This document shows positions 34,969 through 46,910 of a stretch of DNA of 64,000 bases, piece by piece. How positions within the stretch are numbered: the first letter of the stretch is position 1; every line of letters begins with the position of its first letter. The stretch comes from Vicia villosa (Eukaryota; Streptophyta; Magnoliopsida; Fabales; Fabaceae): assembly GCF_029867415.1 (NCBI RefSeq), contig NW_026705395.1:655510-719509 (forward strand), given 5' to 3'. The notes under the pieces were generated by a model that saw nothing but the letters and a program-made list of their open reading frames with translations, did no database searches and was not told the origin of the DNA. The position numbers were made by a program, and so were the translations under genes.

Positions 34969-36279
34969 TTGTCTAATCTGTGTATGCGAGGTAAGGCCTC
35001 AGCTGAATTTCTTTTTGACGCAGAAATTGAAAGAACTTTGCACGCAAGGCCTAGACAAGCTCGGTTGTCAAAGCTAGAATCTGAAGAAGAAATTGTTACA
35101 GTTCATTCAGGTTCACGTTCTGAAAGTGAAGAAGTCATGGGTGAAAATCCTCCTCCTCCTGAGAGGCTCCTTGGTGACTACGATGTTGCAAATACACTGG
35201 GGGGAAGACAAACAATTGTCAACCAACCGGTAAATGCTGCCAACTTTCAATTGCACCCAAGTACAATTAATCAGCTTGAAAGAAAACCTTTCACCGGAAA
35301 GGTTAACGAAGACGCAAACAAGCATCTACATAGATTTTTTACCATGAGCACCACTCTAAAAATTGACGGTCACACGGAAGAAGCAAAGAGGCTTAGGATG
35401 TTTCCTTTCACTCTAGCGGAAGAGGCAGAAGAGTGGTTCTATTCTCTACCAGCGGGTAGTATCACATCGTGGGAAGAGATGGAAAAGGCTTTCCTGAATG
35501 AATATTTTCCAGCGTCAGTCTTTCTACGAAAAAGGTATGAAATTCTGAACTTCAAGCAAAAGGAGGGTGAGTCTTTGGGCGATGCCTATAAAAGATTCAA
35601 GAGGACTCTGGTGGCATGTCCAACACACAATATGGACAAAACTGAACAGATGCAAATGTTTGTCAACGGGCTCAGAATCAAGACAAAGCAGTTGATCGAT
35701 ACAGCAGCTGGAGGCTCAACAAATTTCACAACAGCCTCTGGTATCATCAAGATCATTGAAGCAATAGCTGCAAATGAGCATTTGGAGTTGTATGACAGGT
35801 ATACGAGCAAAACTGAAGGAGTCATTGATCTGAAGCTAAACACCAACAAAATTCGAGTTGAAGATGCTATAGCTGCAGAGGTAGAAAAGAGATTAAAGGC
35901 TATGAATATAGGTACTCAACAGGTTGCTCAAGTCCAACAAGCTCAACCTGTAGTTTGTGAAATTTGCCAAGGTCCTCACCAAACTGTGTGTTGTGTTGCT
36001 ACTCCCAAGCAAATTGAAGAAATCAAATTCTTGAGGCAAAACAACCCGTATTCTAACACCTATAATCCATGGTGGAAGAATCATCCCAACTTTGCTTGGA
36101 AAGATCAAAAACAAATTCCTCAGAAGGCGGAGTGGGAAGTAGCTATTGAGAGATTGGCTGGACAATGCTCTCTGTTTCAAGAAGAAACCAGAAACAACCA
36201 TAGGAACACCACAGCTTTGATAAAAAATCTGGAAGTTCAAGTGGGTCAAATAGAGCAGCATCTCACTCTACAGGCATAA
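34969..36279 (+). pseudogene. gag: Athila-type gag, ended by an in-frame stop before protease
   Basis: The 436-codon frame contains a plant retrotransposon gag core at about residues 105-275: 'KPFTGKVNEDANKHLHRFF', then 'LAEEAEEWFYSLP', 'FKQKEGESLGDAYKRFK', and a C-terminal 'CEICQGPHQTVCC' knuckle-like segment near residue 335. Gag forms the cytoplasmic particle that packages the element RNA. The listed start is the first possible start of the frame and is not an ATG in a strong context, so the true start could be further in. The frame ends with TAA at 36277-36279, and the same frame continues open into the protease. Relatives usually encode gag and pol in one frame, so this stop is probably a mutation. 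Readthrough cannot be excluded. The gag core itself looks intact. Confidence 0.8.
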
Positions 36280-37467
36280 GGTACCTTTCCGAGTTCAACT
36301 GCGAAAAATCCGAAAGACGAAGAGAAGATTAATGCTGTTACTACAAGGAGTAAGAAAGTGGAAGAACCGGAAAAAGAGAAAGAGGAAATAGATGATCCCT
36401 TGGTGATTGAGGTAGATTTGGAGATAAGAGAGAATGTGAAAGAGCCTGAAATTGTGATACCACCGATTAAGCAACTTGAAGAGAAAAATAAGAAAAATGC
36501 TAAACCGGCAATCAAGCTACCTTTTCCTTCTAGAGTGACAAAGAAGAATTCGACAGAAAAGGATTTTGAGAAGTTTGCAGATTTGTTTAAAAAGTTAGAA
36601 GTCAATCTCCCCTTCTTTGAAGCACTTGAGCACATGTCGTTGTATAAAAAATTTATGAAGGAGGTGATTGCTAAAAAGAGACCCGTGGGAGGGGAACCAG
36701 AAATTGCAACTGAAAAGTGTGGTATAGTCTCGTCAGCAAGGAAGATCCCCATCAAGAAGAAAGATCCTGGAGCAGTGGCGATACCATGCACAATCAAGAA
36801 CAGAATGTTTAAAAAGGTACTCATTGATTCTGGTTCTAGTGTGAGTTTAATGCCACTATCTATCTTCAAAAAGCTTGAATTGGGAAAGATAAGCGAAAGT
36901 GAGACAAAATTAAAGTTCGCTGATCACACCATCAAGAAATCATATGGGGTAGCTGAAGATGTACTGCTGGAGATTGATAAGTTTGTATTCCCTGTTGACT
37001 TCCACATCATGGACATTCCTGAAGATGAAGAAACTCCTATCCTTCTTGGGAGACCCTTTTTATTAACAAGTTGTTGCAACTTTGACATTGAGAAAGGGAC
37101 ACTAACGGTGAATACATTTGATGAAGAAGTAACCTTGAAGATGTTAGAAGTCAAGAAACAAAGTGCAGGTGTACATGATCAAGCTTCTGTTGGTATGATC
37201 GAAAGTGAGGGAGAAGACAAAAGTCCTAAACATCTCCAAGAAAAAGTTTCAAGCATAGCCTCTAGGGTGGAACAAAATTATGTAACTATCAAAAGCCCTA
37301 AGAAGGCTAAGGAAGTCAAGAAGAAGGTGGAAGAGAAAGAGCAAGGCGAGAAGAAAAATGTGGGAAGTGAATTGAAGAGAAAAGTTGTCCATGCTTTTCA
37401 TCTTCATGAGTTCGTGGTTGCGGAAGTGGCAAGCAACAAGGTTTGGAAAAGGAAATATCCTCCATAA
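36280..37467 (+). pseudogene. pro: Athila-type protease region; RT, RNase H and integrase missing
   Basis: The frame continues from gag past TAA with 'INAVTTRSKKV', an acidic/basic linker, and an aspartic protease domain with the active-site DSGSS near 36827, followed by 'PILLGRPFLL' near 37039. The protease would cleave the element polyprotein. A Lys/Glu-rich segment then leads to a stop at about 37467. No reverse transcriptase, RNase H or integrase motif follows. Instead the DNA passes within about 20 bases into the conserved non-coding block normally found after pol. The catalytic part of pol has thus been deleted and the element cannot move on its own. Confidence 0.8.
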
Positions 37468-37700
37468 TAAAGGGTAATGGACTGTCGAGCCATGCGACGT
37501 TAAACGAAGCGCTCCGTGGGAGGAAACCCACGGTTTTAATAATTAATTTCTCTATTTGTTTGTTTTATTTTCAGGAAATAAAAGAGGGCATCTCTAGTGA
37601 AAGCTCGGAAGTGATCATTGGAGTGCAATACTCTCTGTAAGTAACCTCTCCAAGGCTTGTTCTAAAACATTGAGGCCAATGTTTAGTTCAAGTGTGGGAG
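37468..37700 (+). other. Athila-type post-pol conserved block and start of the 3' UTR
   Basis: This contains gtcgagccatgcgacgttaa and ctccgtgggaggaaacccac, an inverted-repeat-bearing block (gtggg...cccac) that in legume Athila-type elements follows the end of pol. Its closeness to the protease marks the pol deletion. The array junction sequence gggttctttg begins at 37701. Confidence 0.6.
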
Positions 37701-39745
37701 GGGTTCTTTGCATTTGCTTTTAGTTGTTTTCCATTTTTGTTTTTGTTTGTGTGTTGTGTTGACATTGTGTTATAGAGTGAGTGATGGATGCCGAATGAAT
37801 GATGAATGGTAGTTAGTGGATGAAAGGTGCAGCCTAAACTTAATCTCTCGAGGTACTTTGGAAGTTGACATAGCCGAAAGTGTCGGACGCAACTTGAAGA
37901 ACTGGACTGAGAAGGTATGTGGTGAAATCGAGCCGGAAAGGAAAGTCACATGACATAAAGGGTGTGTTGAAGCTGCAAACTTAGCCTACATGGTGAGGAA
38001 CATAAAAAAGCCAAACACATGTAAAGATCATCATGAGAGAGAAATCTGGTATGACTTTATCTCTCTAATTTTGCGTTTGTCCTACCGACACAGTACAAAT
38101 ATGAAATCACACACTGAGGCACTTGTTGTTCGCCCCAGAGCCTTTCCGTCCTTCATTTATTTTTGTTTTATCCCTCGTTAAACCCGTTGAGCTATTCCCC
38201 CTTGTTTGTTTCAACCCACACATGTCATCCTTAACCATAATTCTATCATCTTTGTTTGGCACTTGTGTAATTATTGTTTCTTTTGAATTTGTGTGAAATT
38301 GTAAGTTTGGGGTGGTGCTTAAGAAAGTAAAGGGCAAGTGTAATATGAAAAAAAAAAGTGTGTAAAGCACAAGAAAACAAAAAGAAAAAAAATAGTTTGA
38401 AACACTTGCCTAAAAAGATTTGAAAGACTCGAACGATGTTGATTACCCGGTAATTAGGTAAAAAGGAGAGTCTAAGAAGAAACCCCCTCACACAAAACCG
38501 AACACAAAGACAAGAAGAATAACATAAGTGTTAGTTCACAAACCATTTACATATCAATTCCTTGTTTATCCTTCCTTCCACCTCAGCCCCGTTACAACCT
38601 AAAAAGTCCTCAAAAGTGTGTGAATTCTTTTTGTGTAGTGAAAGTAGGATGTATGCAAAGTCAAGGGTTGATATTGCATATCGTGATGTTGAGCGAAAAG
38701 CACTCTAACCCCGAGAGACAATGTGAGAAGTGTGAAAAGTTTGCAGGTGAAATACACTTTGTGGTAAAGTGTGATGGACAACAAGGTTTGATAAGCCCAA
38801 AAGCTTAATCAAGAAAGGGAAGCAAGTTGCGAAAAGACATCGACTATGTTGTGGAAAAGAAATGTTTAAGGTGACCTCGGTTTGATCTCTTGCATCACTT
38901 GAGGACAAGAAATGAGATAAGTTTGGGGTTGTGATCGGTCACCATTTCTACTTAATTTCGTCATAAATTCGGCATAAGATCGTCATACTTGGTAACACTT
39001 TGTGGTTGTTTTTAAGTGTTTTTCTTTGATTCATCTAGTTTTAGTTAATTGCTTGCATTGTGTTTTTGTGCCCTTTATCTTGTCTTTTTAGATGCTTTTG
39101 ATCTCTCTACTTGGTGGTCCTGATTTGGTTTTGTAATAACGATGAATTTGTGATTTCGTCAATACATTGGTTTATGATTTTCAGTTAAATTATGCAATGT
39201 TCTTAATATTTTCTTTATCGGTCAAATAAGGAGTAATCTACGGCTAACAATACAGGACTGTAGTTGTTAGGGTTTATGCATAACTTGATTATAGTAGATA
39301 TCACCTTGGACTAGGGATACCCTATAATTACCACATAATCTTGATTATATAAAAGCTTGGTTTTAATTTAGGTTCCTAAGGACTTAGGATTTAGGTTGGA
39401 AGACCAAAAGTTTTCTCACTAAGGACTTAGGAGGAAACACCCTAAGGATGTGGTAACTGAATGTTATGAACTTGTTGAAGAGATTTTAATTCTGAGTGTT
39501 GCATGCCAAATCCACCACTCACCCTAGCATCTCATATATTTGATAACAAAAATCAATTTATTTTCTCATTAATTTTTCTTTGCTAGGATTTAATCCCCCA
39601 AAACCAAAACATTATTTTTTGTTTTGTTCAATTGAATCATATTTTACGAATCTGTATTTCCTACGCAGTCCTTGAGATCGACATTCGGGGAATTTCCCCT
39701 ATTATTACTACAGAGGCAAAAATAGTACACTTGCTATTTTTCCGA
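37701..39745 (+). repeat. Array unit 1 (LTR copy at 38932-39745)
   Basis: This is the first unit, continuous on its left with the real 3' UTR of the Athila-type element. The PPT (taagtttggggttg, 38918-38931) precedes the LTR, which starts at 38932. It shares subgroup variants with unit 2, for example cttgcattgtgttt and ggttttaattt. Confidence 0.9.
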
Positions 39746-41791
39746 GGGTTCTTTGCATTTACTTTTAGTTGTTTTCCATTTTTGTTATTGTTTGTGTGTT
39801 GTGTTGACATTGTGTTATAGATTGAGTGATGGATGCCGAATGAATGATGAATGGTAGTTAGTGGATGAAAGGTGCAGCCTGAACTTAATCTCTCGAGGTA
39901 CTTTGGAAGTGGACATAGCCGAAAGTGTCGGACGTAACTTGAAGAACTGGACTGAGAAGGTAAGTGGTGAAATCGAGTCGGAAAGGAAAGTAACATGACA
40001 TAAAGGGTGTGTCGAAGCTGCAAACATAGCCTACATGGTGAGGAACATAAAAAGGCCAAACACATGTAAAGATCATCATGAGAGTGAAATCTGGTATGAC
40101 TTTATCTCTCTAATTTTGTGTATGTCTTACTGACACAGTACAAATATGAAATCAAACACTGAGGCACTTGTTTGTTCGCCCCAGAGCCTTTCCGTCCTTC
40201 ATTTATTTTTGTTTTATCCCTCGTTAAACCCATTGAGCTATTCCCCCTTGTTTGTTTCAACCCACACATGTCATCCTTAACCATAATTCTATCATCTTTG
40301 TTTGGCACTTGTGTAATTATTGTTTCTTTTGAATTTGTGTGAAATTTTAAGTTTGGGGTGGTGCTTAAGAAAGTAAAGGGCATGTGTAATATGATAAAAA
40401 AAAGTGTGTAAATCACAAGAAAACAAAAAGAAAAAAAATAGTTTGAAACACTTTCCTAAAAAGATTTGAAAGACTCGAACGATGTTGATTACCCGGTAAT
40501 TAGGTAAAAAGGAGAGTCTAAGAAGAAACCCCCTCACACAAAACCGAACACAAAGACAAGAAGAATAACATAAGTGTTAGTTCACAAACCATTTGCATAT
40601 CAATTCCTTGTTTATCCTTCCTTCCACCTCAGCCCCGTTACAACCTAAAAAGTCCTCAAAAGTGTGTGAATTCTTTTTGTGTAGTGAAAGTAGGATGTAT
40701 GCAAAGTCAAGGGTTGATATTGCATATCGTGATGTTGAGCGAAAAGCACTCTATCCCCGAGAGACAATGTGAGAAGTGTGAAAAGTTTGCAGGTGAAATA
40801 CACTCTGTGGTAAAGTGTGATGGACAACAAGGTTTGATAAGCCCAAAAGCTTAATCAAGAAAGGGAAGCAAGTTGCGAAAGACATCGACTATGTTGTGGA
40901 AAAGAAATGTTTAAGGTGACCTCGGTTTGATCTCTTGCATCACTTGAGGACAAGAAATGAGATAAGTTTGGGGTTGTGATCGGTCACCATTTCTACTTAA
41001 TTTCGTCATAAATTCGGCATTAAGATCGTCATACTTGGTAACACTTTGTGGTTGTTTTTAAGTGTTTTTCTTTGATTCATCTAGTTTTAGTTAATTGCTT
41101 GCATTGTGTTTTTGTGCCCTTTATCTTGTCTTTTTAGATGCTTTTGATCTCTCTACTTGGTGGTCCTGATTTGGTTTTGTAATAACGATGAATTTGTGAT
41201 TTCGTCAATACATTGGTTTATGATTTTCAGTTAAATTATGCAATGTTCTTAATATTTTCTTTATCGGTCAAATAAGGAGTAATCTACGGCTAACAATACA
41301 GGACTGTAGTTGTTAGGGTTTATGCATAACTTGATTATAGTAGATATCACCTTGGACTAGGGATACCCTATAATTACCACATAATCTTGATTATATAAAA
41401 GCTTGGTTTTAATTTAGGTTCCTAAGGACTTAGGATTTAGGTTGGAAGACCAAAAGTTTTCTCACTAAGGACTTAGGAGGAAACACCCTAAGGATGTGGT
41501 AACTGAATGTTATGAACTTGTTGAAGAGATTTTAATTCTGAGTGTTGCATGCCAAATCCACCACTCACCCTAGCATCTCATATATTTGATAACAAAAATC
41601 AATTTATTTTCTCATTAATTTTTCTTTGCTAGGATTTAATCCCCCAAAACCAAAACATTATTTTTTGTTTTGTTCAATTGAATCATATTTTACGAATCTG
41701 TATTTCCTACGCAGTCCTTGAGATCGACATTCGGGGAATTTCCCCTATTATTACTACAGAGGCAAAAATAGTACACTTGCTATTTTTCCGA
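39746..41791 (+). repeat. Array unit 2 (LTR copy at 40977-41791)
   Basis: 2046 bp, closest to unit 1 at the diagnostic sites checked. It differs at single sites, for example ctatccccgag for ctaaccccgag. Confidence 0.9.
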
Positions 41792-43836
41792 GGGTTCTTC
41801 GCATTTGCTTTTAGTTGTTTTCCATTTTTGTTTTTGTTTGTGTGTTGTGTTGACATTGTGTTATAGATTGAGTGATGGATGCCGAATGAATGATGAATGG
41901 TAGTTAGTGGATGAAAGGTGCAGCCTGAACTTAATCTCTCGAGGTACTTTAGAAGTGGACATAGCCGAAAGTGTCGGACGTAACTTGAAGAACTGGACTG
42001 AGAAGGTAAGTGGTGAAATCGAGTTGGAAAGGAAAGTAACATGACATAAAGGGTGTGTCGAAGTTGCAAACATAGCCTACATGGTGAGGAACATAAAAAG
42101 GCCAAACACATGTAAAGATCATCATGAGAGTGAAATCTGGTATGACTTTATCTCTCTAATTTTGTGTATGTCTTACCGACACAGTACAAATATGAAATCA
42201 AACACTGAGGCACTTGTTTGTTCGCCCCAGAGCCTTTCCGTCCTTCATTTATTTTTGTTTTATCCCTCGTTAAACCCGTTGAGCTATTCCCCCTTGTTTG
42301 TTTCAACCCACACATGTCATCCTTAACCATAATTCTATCATCTTTGTTTGGGACTTGTGTAATTATTGTTTCTTTTGAATTTGTGTGAAATTTTAAGTTT
42401 GGGGTGGTGCTTAAGAAAGTAAAGGGCATGTGTAATATGATAAAAAAAAGTGTGTAAATCACAAGAAAACAAAAAGAAAAAAAATAGTTTGAAACACTTT
42501 CCTAAAAATATTTGAAAGACTCGAACGATGTTGATTACCCGGTAATTAGGTAAAAAGGAGAGTCTAAGAAGAAACCCCCTCACACAAAACCGAACACAAA
42601 GACAAGAAGAATAACATAAGTGTTAGTTCACAAACCATTTGCATATCAATTCCTTGTTTATCCTTCCTTCCACCTCAGCCCCGTTACAACCTAAAAAGTC
42701 CTCAAAAGTGTGTGAATTCTTTTTGTGTAATGAAAATAGGATGTATGCAAAGTCAAGTGTTGATATTGCATATCGTGATGTTGAGCGAAAAGCACTCTAA
42801 CCCCGAGAGACAATGTGAGAAGTGTGAAAAGTTTGCAGGTGAAATACACTCTGTGGTAAAGTGTGATGGACAACAAGGTTTGATAAGCCCAAAAGCTTAA
42901 TCAAGAAAGGGAAGCAAGTTGCGAAAGACATCGACTATGTTGTGGAAAAGAAAAGTTTAAGGTGACCTCGGTTTGATCTCTTGCATCACTTGAGGACAAG
43001 AAATGAGATAAGTTTGGGGTTGTGATCGGTCACCATTTCTACTTAATTTCGTCATAAATTTGGCATAAGATCGTCATACTTGGTAACACTTTGTGGTTGT
43101 TTTTAAGTGTTTTTCTTTGATTAATCTAGTTTTAGTTAATTGCTTGCGTTATGTTTTTGTGCCCTTTATCATGTCTTTTTAGATGCTTTTGATCTCTCTA
43201 CTTGGTGGTCCTGATTTGGTTTTGTAATAACGATGAATTTGTGATTTCGTCAATACATTGGTTTATGATTTTCAGTTAAATTATGCAATGTTCTTAATAT
43301 TTTCTTTATCGGTCAAATAACGAGTAATCTACGGCTAACAATACAGGACTGTAGTTGTTAGGGTTTATGCATAACTTGATTATAGTAGATATCACCTAGG
43401 ACTAGGGATACCCTATAATTACCACATAATCTTGATTATATAAAAGCTTGGTTTCAATTTAGGTTCCTAAGGACTTAGGATTTAGGTTGGAAGACCAAAG
43501 GTTTTCTCACTAAGGACTTAGGAGGAAACACCATAAGGATGTGGTAACTGAATGTTATGAACTTGTTGAAGAGATCTTAATTTTGAGTGGTGCATGCCAA
43601 ATCCACCACTCACCCTAGAATCTCATATATTTGATAACAAAAATCAATTTATTTTCTCATTAATTTTTCTTTTCTAGGATTTAATTCCCCAAAACCAAAA
43701 CATCATTTTTTGTTTTGTTCAATTGAATCATATTTTACCAATCTGTATTTCCTACGCAGTCCTTGAGATCGACATTCGGGGAATTTCCCCTATTATTACT
43801 ACAGAGGCAAAAATAGTACACTTGCTATTTTTCAGA
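41792..43836 (+). repeat. Array unit 3 (LTR copy at 43023-43836)
   Basis: 2045 bp. It shares variants with unit 4 (ttttgtgtaatgaaaatagg, ggtttcaattt). Its junction reads ttttcagaggg instead of tttttccgaggg. Confidence 0.9.
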
Positions 43837-45881
43837 GGGTTCTTTGCATTTGCTTTTAGTTGTTTACCATTTTTGTTTTTGTTTGTGTGTTGTGTTGACA
43901 TTGTGTTATAGATTGAGTGATGGATGCCGAATGAATGATGAATGGTAGTTAGTGGATGAAAGGTGCAGCCTGAACTTAATATCTCGAGGTACTTTTGAAG
44001 TGGACATAGCCGATAGTGTCGGACGCAACTTGAAGAACTGGACTGAGAAGGTAAGTGGTGAAATCGAGTCGGAAAGGAAAGTAACATGACATAAAGGGTG
44101 TGTCGAAGCTGCAAAGTTAGCCTACATGGTGAGGAACATAAAAAGGCCAAACACATGTAAAGATCATCATGAGAGTGAAATCTGGTATGACTTTATCTCT
44201 CTAATTTTGTGTTTGTCTTACCGACACAGTACAAATATGAAATCAAACACTGAGGCACTTGTTTGTTCGCCCCAGAGCCTTTCCGTCCTTCATTTATTTT
44301 TGTTTTATACCTCGTTAAATCCGTTGAGCTATTCCCCCTTTTTTGTTTCAACCCACACATGTCATCCTTAACCATAATTCTATCATCTTTGTTTGGCACT
44401 TGTGTAATTATTGTTTCTTTTGAATTTGTGTGAAATTTTAAGTTTGGGGTGGTGCTTAAGAAAGTAAAGGGCATGTGTAATATGAAAAAAAAAAGTGTGT
44501 AAAGCACAAGAAAACAAAAAGAAAAAAAATAGTTTGAAACAATTGCCTAAAAAGATTTGAAAGACTCGAACGATGTTGATTACCCGGAAATTAGGTAAAA
44601 AGGAGAGTCTAAGAAGAAACCCCATCACACAAAACCGAACACAAAGACAAGAAGAATAACATAAGTGTTAGTTCACAAACCATTTGCATATCAATTCCTT
44701 GTTTATCCTTCCTTCCACCTCAGCCCCGTTACAACCTAAAAAGTCCTCAAAAGTGTGTGAATTCTTTTTGTGTAATGAAAATAGGATGTATGCAAAGTCA
44801 AGTGTTGATATTGCATATCGTGATGTTGAGCGAAAAGCACTCTAACCCCGAGAGACAATGTGAGAAGTGTGAAAAGTTTGCAGGTGAAATACACTCTGTG
44901 GTAAAGTGTGATGGACAACAAGGTTTGATAAGCCCAAAAGCTTAATCAAGAAAGGTAAGCAAGTTGCGAAAGACATCGACTATGTTGTGGAAAAGAAAAG
45001 TTTAAGGTGACCTCGGTATGATCTCTTGCATCACTTGAGGACAAGCAATGAGATAAGTTTGGGGTTGTGATAGGTCACCATTTTTACTTAATTTCGTCAT
45101 AAATTTGGCATAAGATCGTCATACTTGGTAACACTTTGTGGTTGTTTTTAAGTGTTTTTCTTTGATTAATCTAGTTTTAGTTAATTTCTTGCATTATGTT
45201 TTTGTGCCCTTTATCATGTCTTTTTAGATGCTTTTGATCTCTCTACTTGGTGGTCCTGATTTGGTTTTGTAATAACGATGAATTTGTGATTTTGTCAATA
45301 CATTGGTTTATGATTTTCAGTTAAATTATGCAATGTTCTTAATATTTTCTTTATCGGTCAAATAAGGAGTAATCTACGGCTAACAATACAGGACTGTAGT
45401 TGTTAGGGTTTATGCATAACTTGATTATAGTAGATATCACCTAGGACTAGGGATACAGTATAATTACCACATAATCTTGATTATATAAAAGCTTGGTTTC
45501 AATTTAGGTTCCTAAGGACTTAGGATTTAGGTTGGAAGACCAAAGGTTTTCTCACTAAGGACTTAGGAGGAAACACCCTAAGGATGTGGTAACTGAATGT
45601 TATGAACATGTTGAAGAGATCTTAATTCTGAGTGTTGCATGCCAAATCCACCACTCACCCTAGCATCTCATATATTTGATAACAAAAATCAATTTATTTT
45701 CTCATTAATTTTTCTTTGCTAGGATTTAATCCCCCAAAACCAAAACATTATTTTTTGTTTTGTTCAATTGAATCATATTTTACCAATCTGTATTTCCTAC
45801 GCAGTCCTTGAGATCGACATTCGGGGAATTTCCCCTATTATTACTACAGAGACAAAAATCGTACACTTGCTATTTTTCCGA
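43837..45881 (+). repeat. Array unit 4 (LTR copy at 45068-45881)
   Basis: 2045 bp. Its LTR starts tgataggtcacc, with one change in the terminal inverted repeat. It carries private changes such as gagacaaaaatcg. Confidence 0.9.
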
Positions 45882-46010
45882 GGGTTCTTTGCATTTGCTT
45901 TTAGTTGTTTTCCATTTTTGTTTTTGTTTGTGTGTTGTGTTGACATTGTGTTATAGATTGAGTGATGGATGCCGAATGAATGATGAATGGTAGTTAGTGG
46001 ATGAAAGGTG
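45882..46010 (+). repeat. Array unit 5, partial (129 bp)
   Basis: This begins gggttctttgcatttgc and stops at atgaaaggtg, where the minus-strand Ogre LTR begins. The original continuation (cagcctgaac) is not found in the rest of the window. Confidence 0.9.
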
Positions 46011-46674
46011 TGTCGCGGGGAAAAATCGTTGTCTTTTTTCGGATGAGACACCTTATGCCTTCTTTGGGCTCGAGTGCTCAAAAAATGATTTTTCTTTTGT
46101 ACGGACCAAACTTTTTATTGTTTCCAAAAGAGGAAAAGGAAAAAAGTTGCAATAACCTTAAAAGTGGGGGAGAGATCTTGGGTAAGAGGGTTGGTTATAC
46201 GAAGGGAAGGTATTAGCACCCAACGTATCTATAGTACTCTATAGGTTTCTTTGTTTTATTTATTCCATTCTTGAGAGGTTCTTGTGAAATAGGTGGGACC
46301 TAAGGTGTTTGTTTGATTATGCTCGCAAAGATCATCGCGATCCTCTGCATACATATCCCCTAGAAGGAATCAGAGCATCTGTAGCTCGGGGTCTACGGGT
46401 GCTAAGGTTTAAATGGTTTTTTTTGTTTTATTTTGCTCGCCAAGGATCGACCTTGTGCCTACGTATTCTCAAAGGGATGTTGAGAAAGTCAGAGCAATCG
46501 TAGTTTCCACTTATGCTAGTGGAAGCAAAGGAAAATAGACAAATGTCGTCTAAATGCTAGATGTATCTAATCTATATCATCACATACATCTGTTTGATTT
46601 TGTTTGAAAATCTTTTCATTATAAGCCCGGGGCCATGCCACTTAGGGTGCTTAGAATGATAAAGATGTTTTTGT

Positions 46675-46910
46675 TTAACCAGCCTTGTGGCAAAAGTTTC
46701 AATGAAGTCAGCCTTGTGACAAAAACTTTAATTAATCAGCCAGCCTCGTGGCAAAAGTTTCAATGAAGTCAGCCTTGTGACAAAAACTTTGATTAATCAT
46801 CCAGTACGGTGGTAAAACAGTTTGATTGATTAGCCAGCCTTGTGGCAAAAAAGTTTGATTGATTAGCCAGCCTTGTGGCAAAAAAGTTTGATTGATTGAT
46901 TGCTTGTGAT
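46675..46910. repeat. 30-34 bp tandem repeat, 7 units, in the Ogre 3' LTR
   Basis: Same monomers as at 1668-1935 (cagccttgtggcaaaa...) with one unit fewer. The difference accounts for part of the length gap between the two LTR copies. Confidence 0.85.

Larger units (their letters stand above)
37701..46010. repeat. Tandem array of a 2045-2046 bp unit (Athila 3' UTR plus LTR), 4 units and a partial
   Basis: Units start with gggttctttgcatttgc at 37701, 39746, 41792, 43837 and 45882. Each full unit holds about 1.23 kb of 3' UTR, the PPT, and one LTR of about 814 bp that lacks its last three bases (tca). The LTR end is joined directly to the next unit: tttttccga then gggttc. Units are close to one another by eye. 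The fifth unit is cut after 129 bp by the Ogre LTR at 46011. Short frames that recur once per unit (62, 81, 104 and 134 codons) only reflect the DNA repeat. Confidence 0.95.

Noticed and set aside
37990..46000. Small frames of 61-134 codons that recur every 2 kb
   Set aside because: Their recurrence reflects the tandem DNA unit. They lie in the 3' UTR and LTR, and have no recognisable domain.
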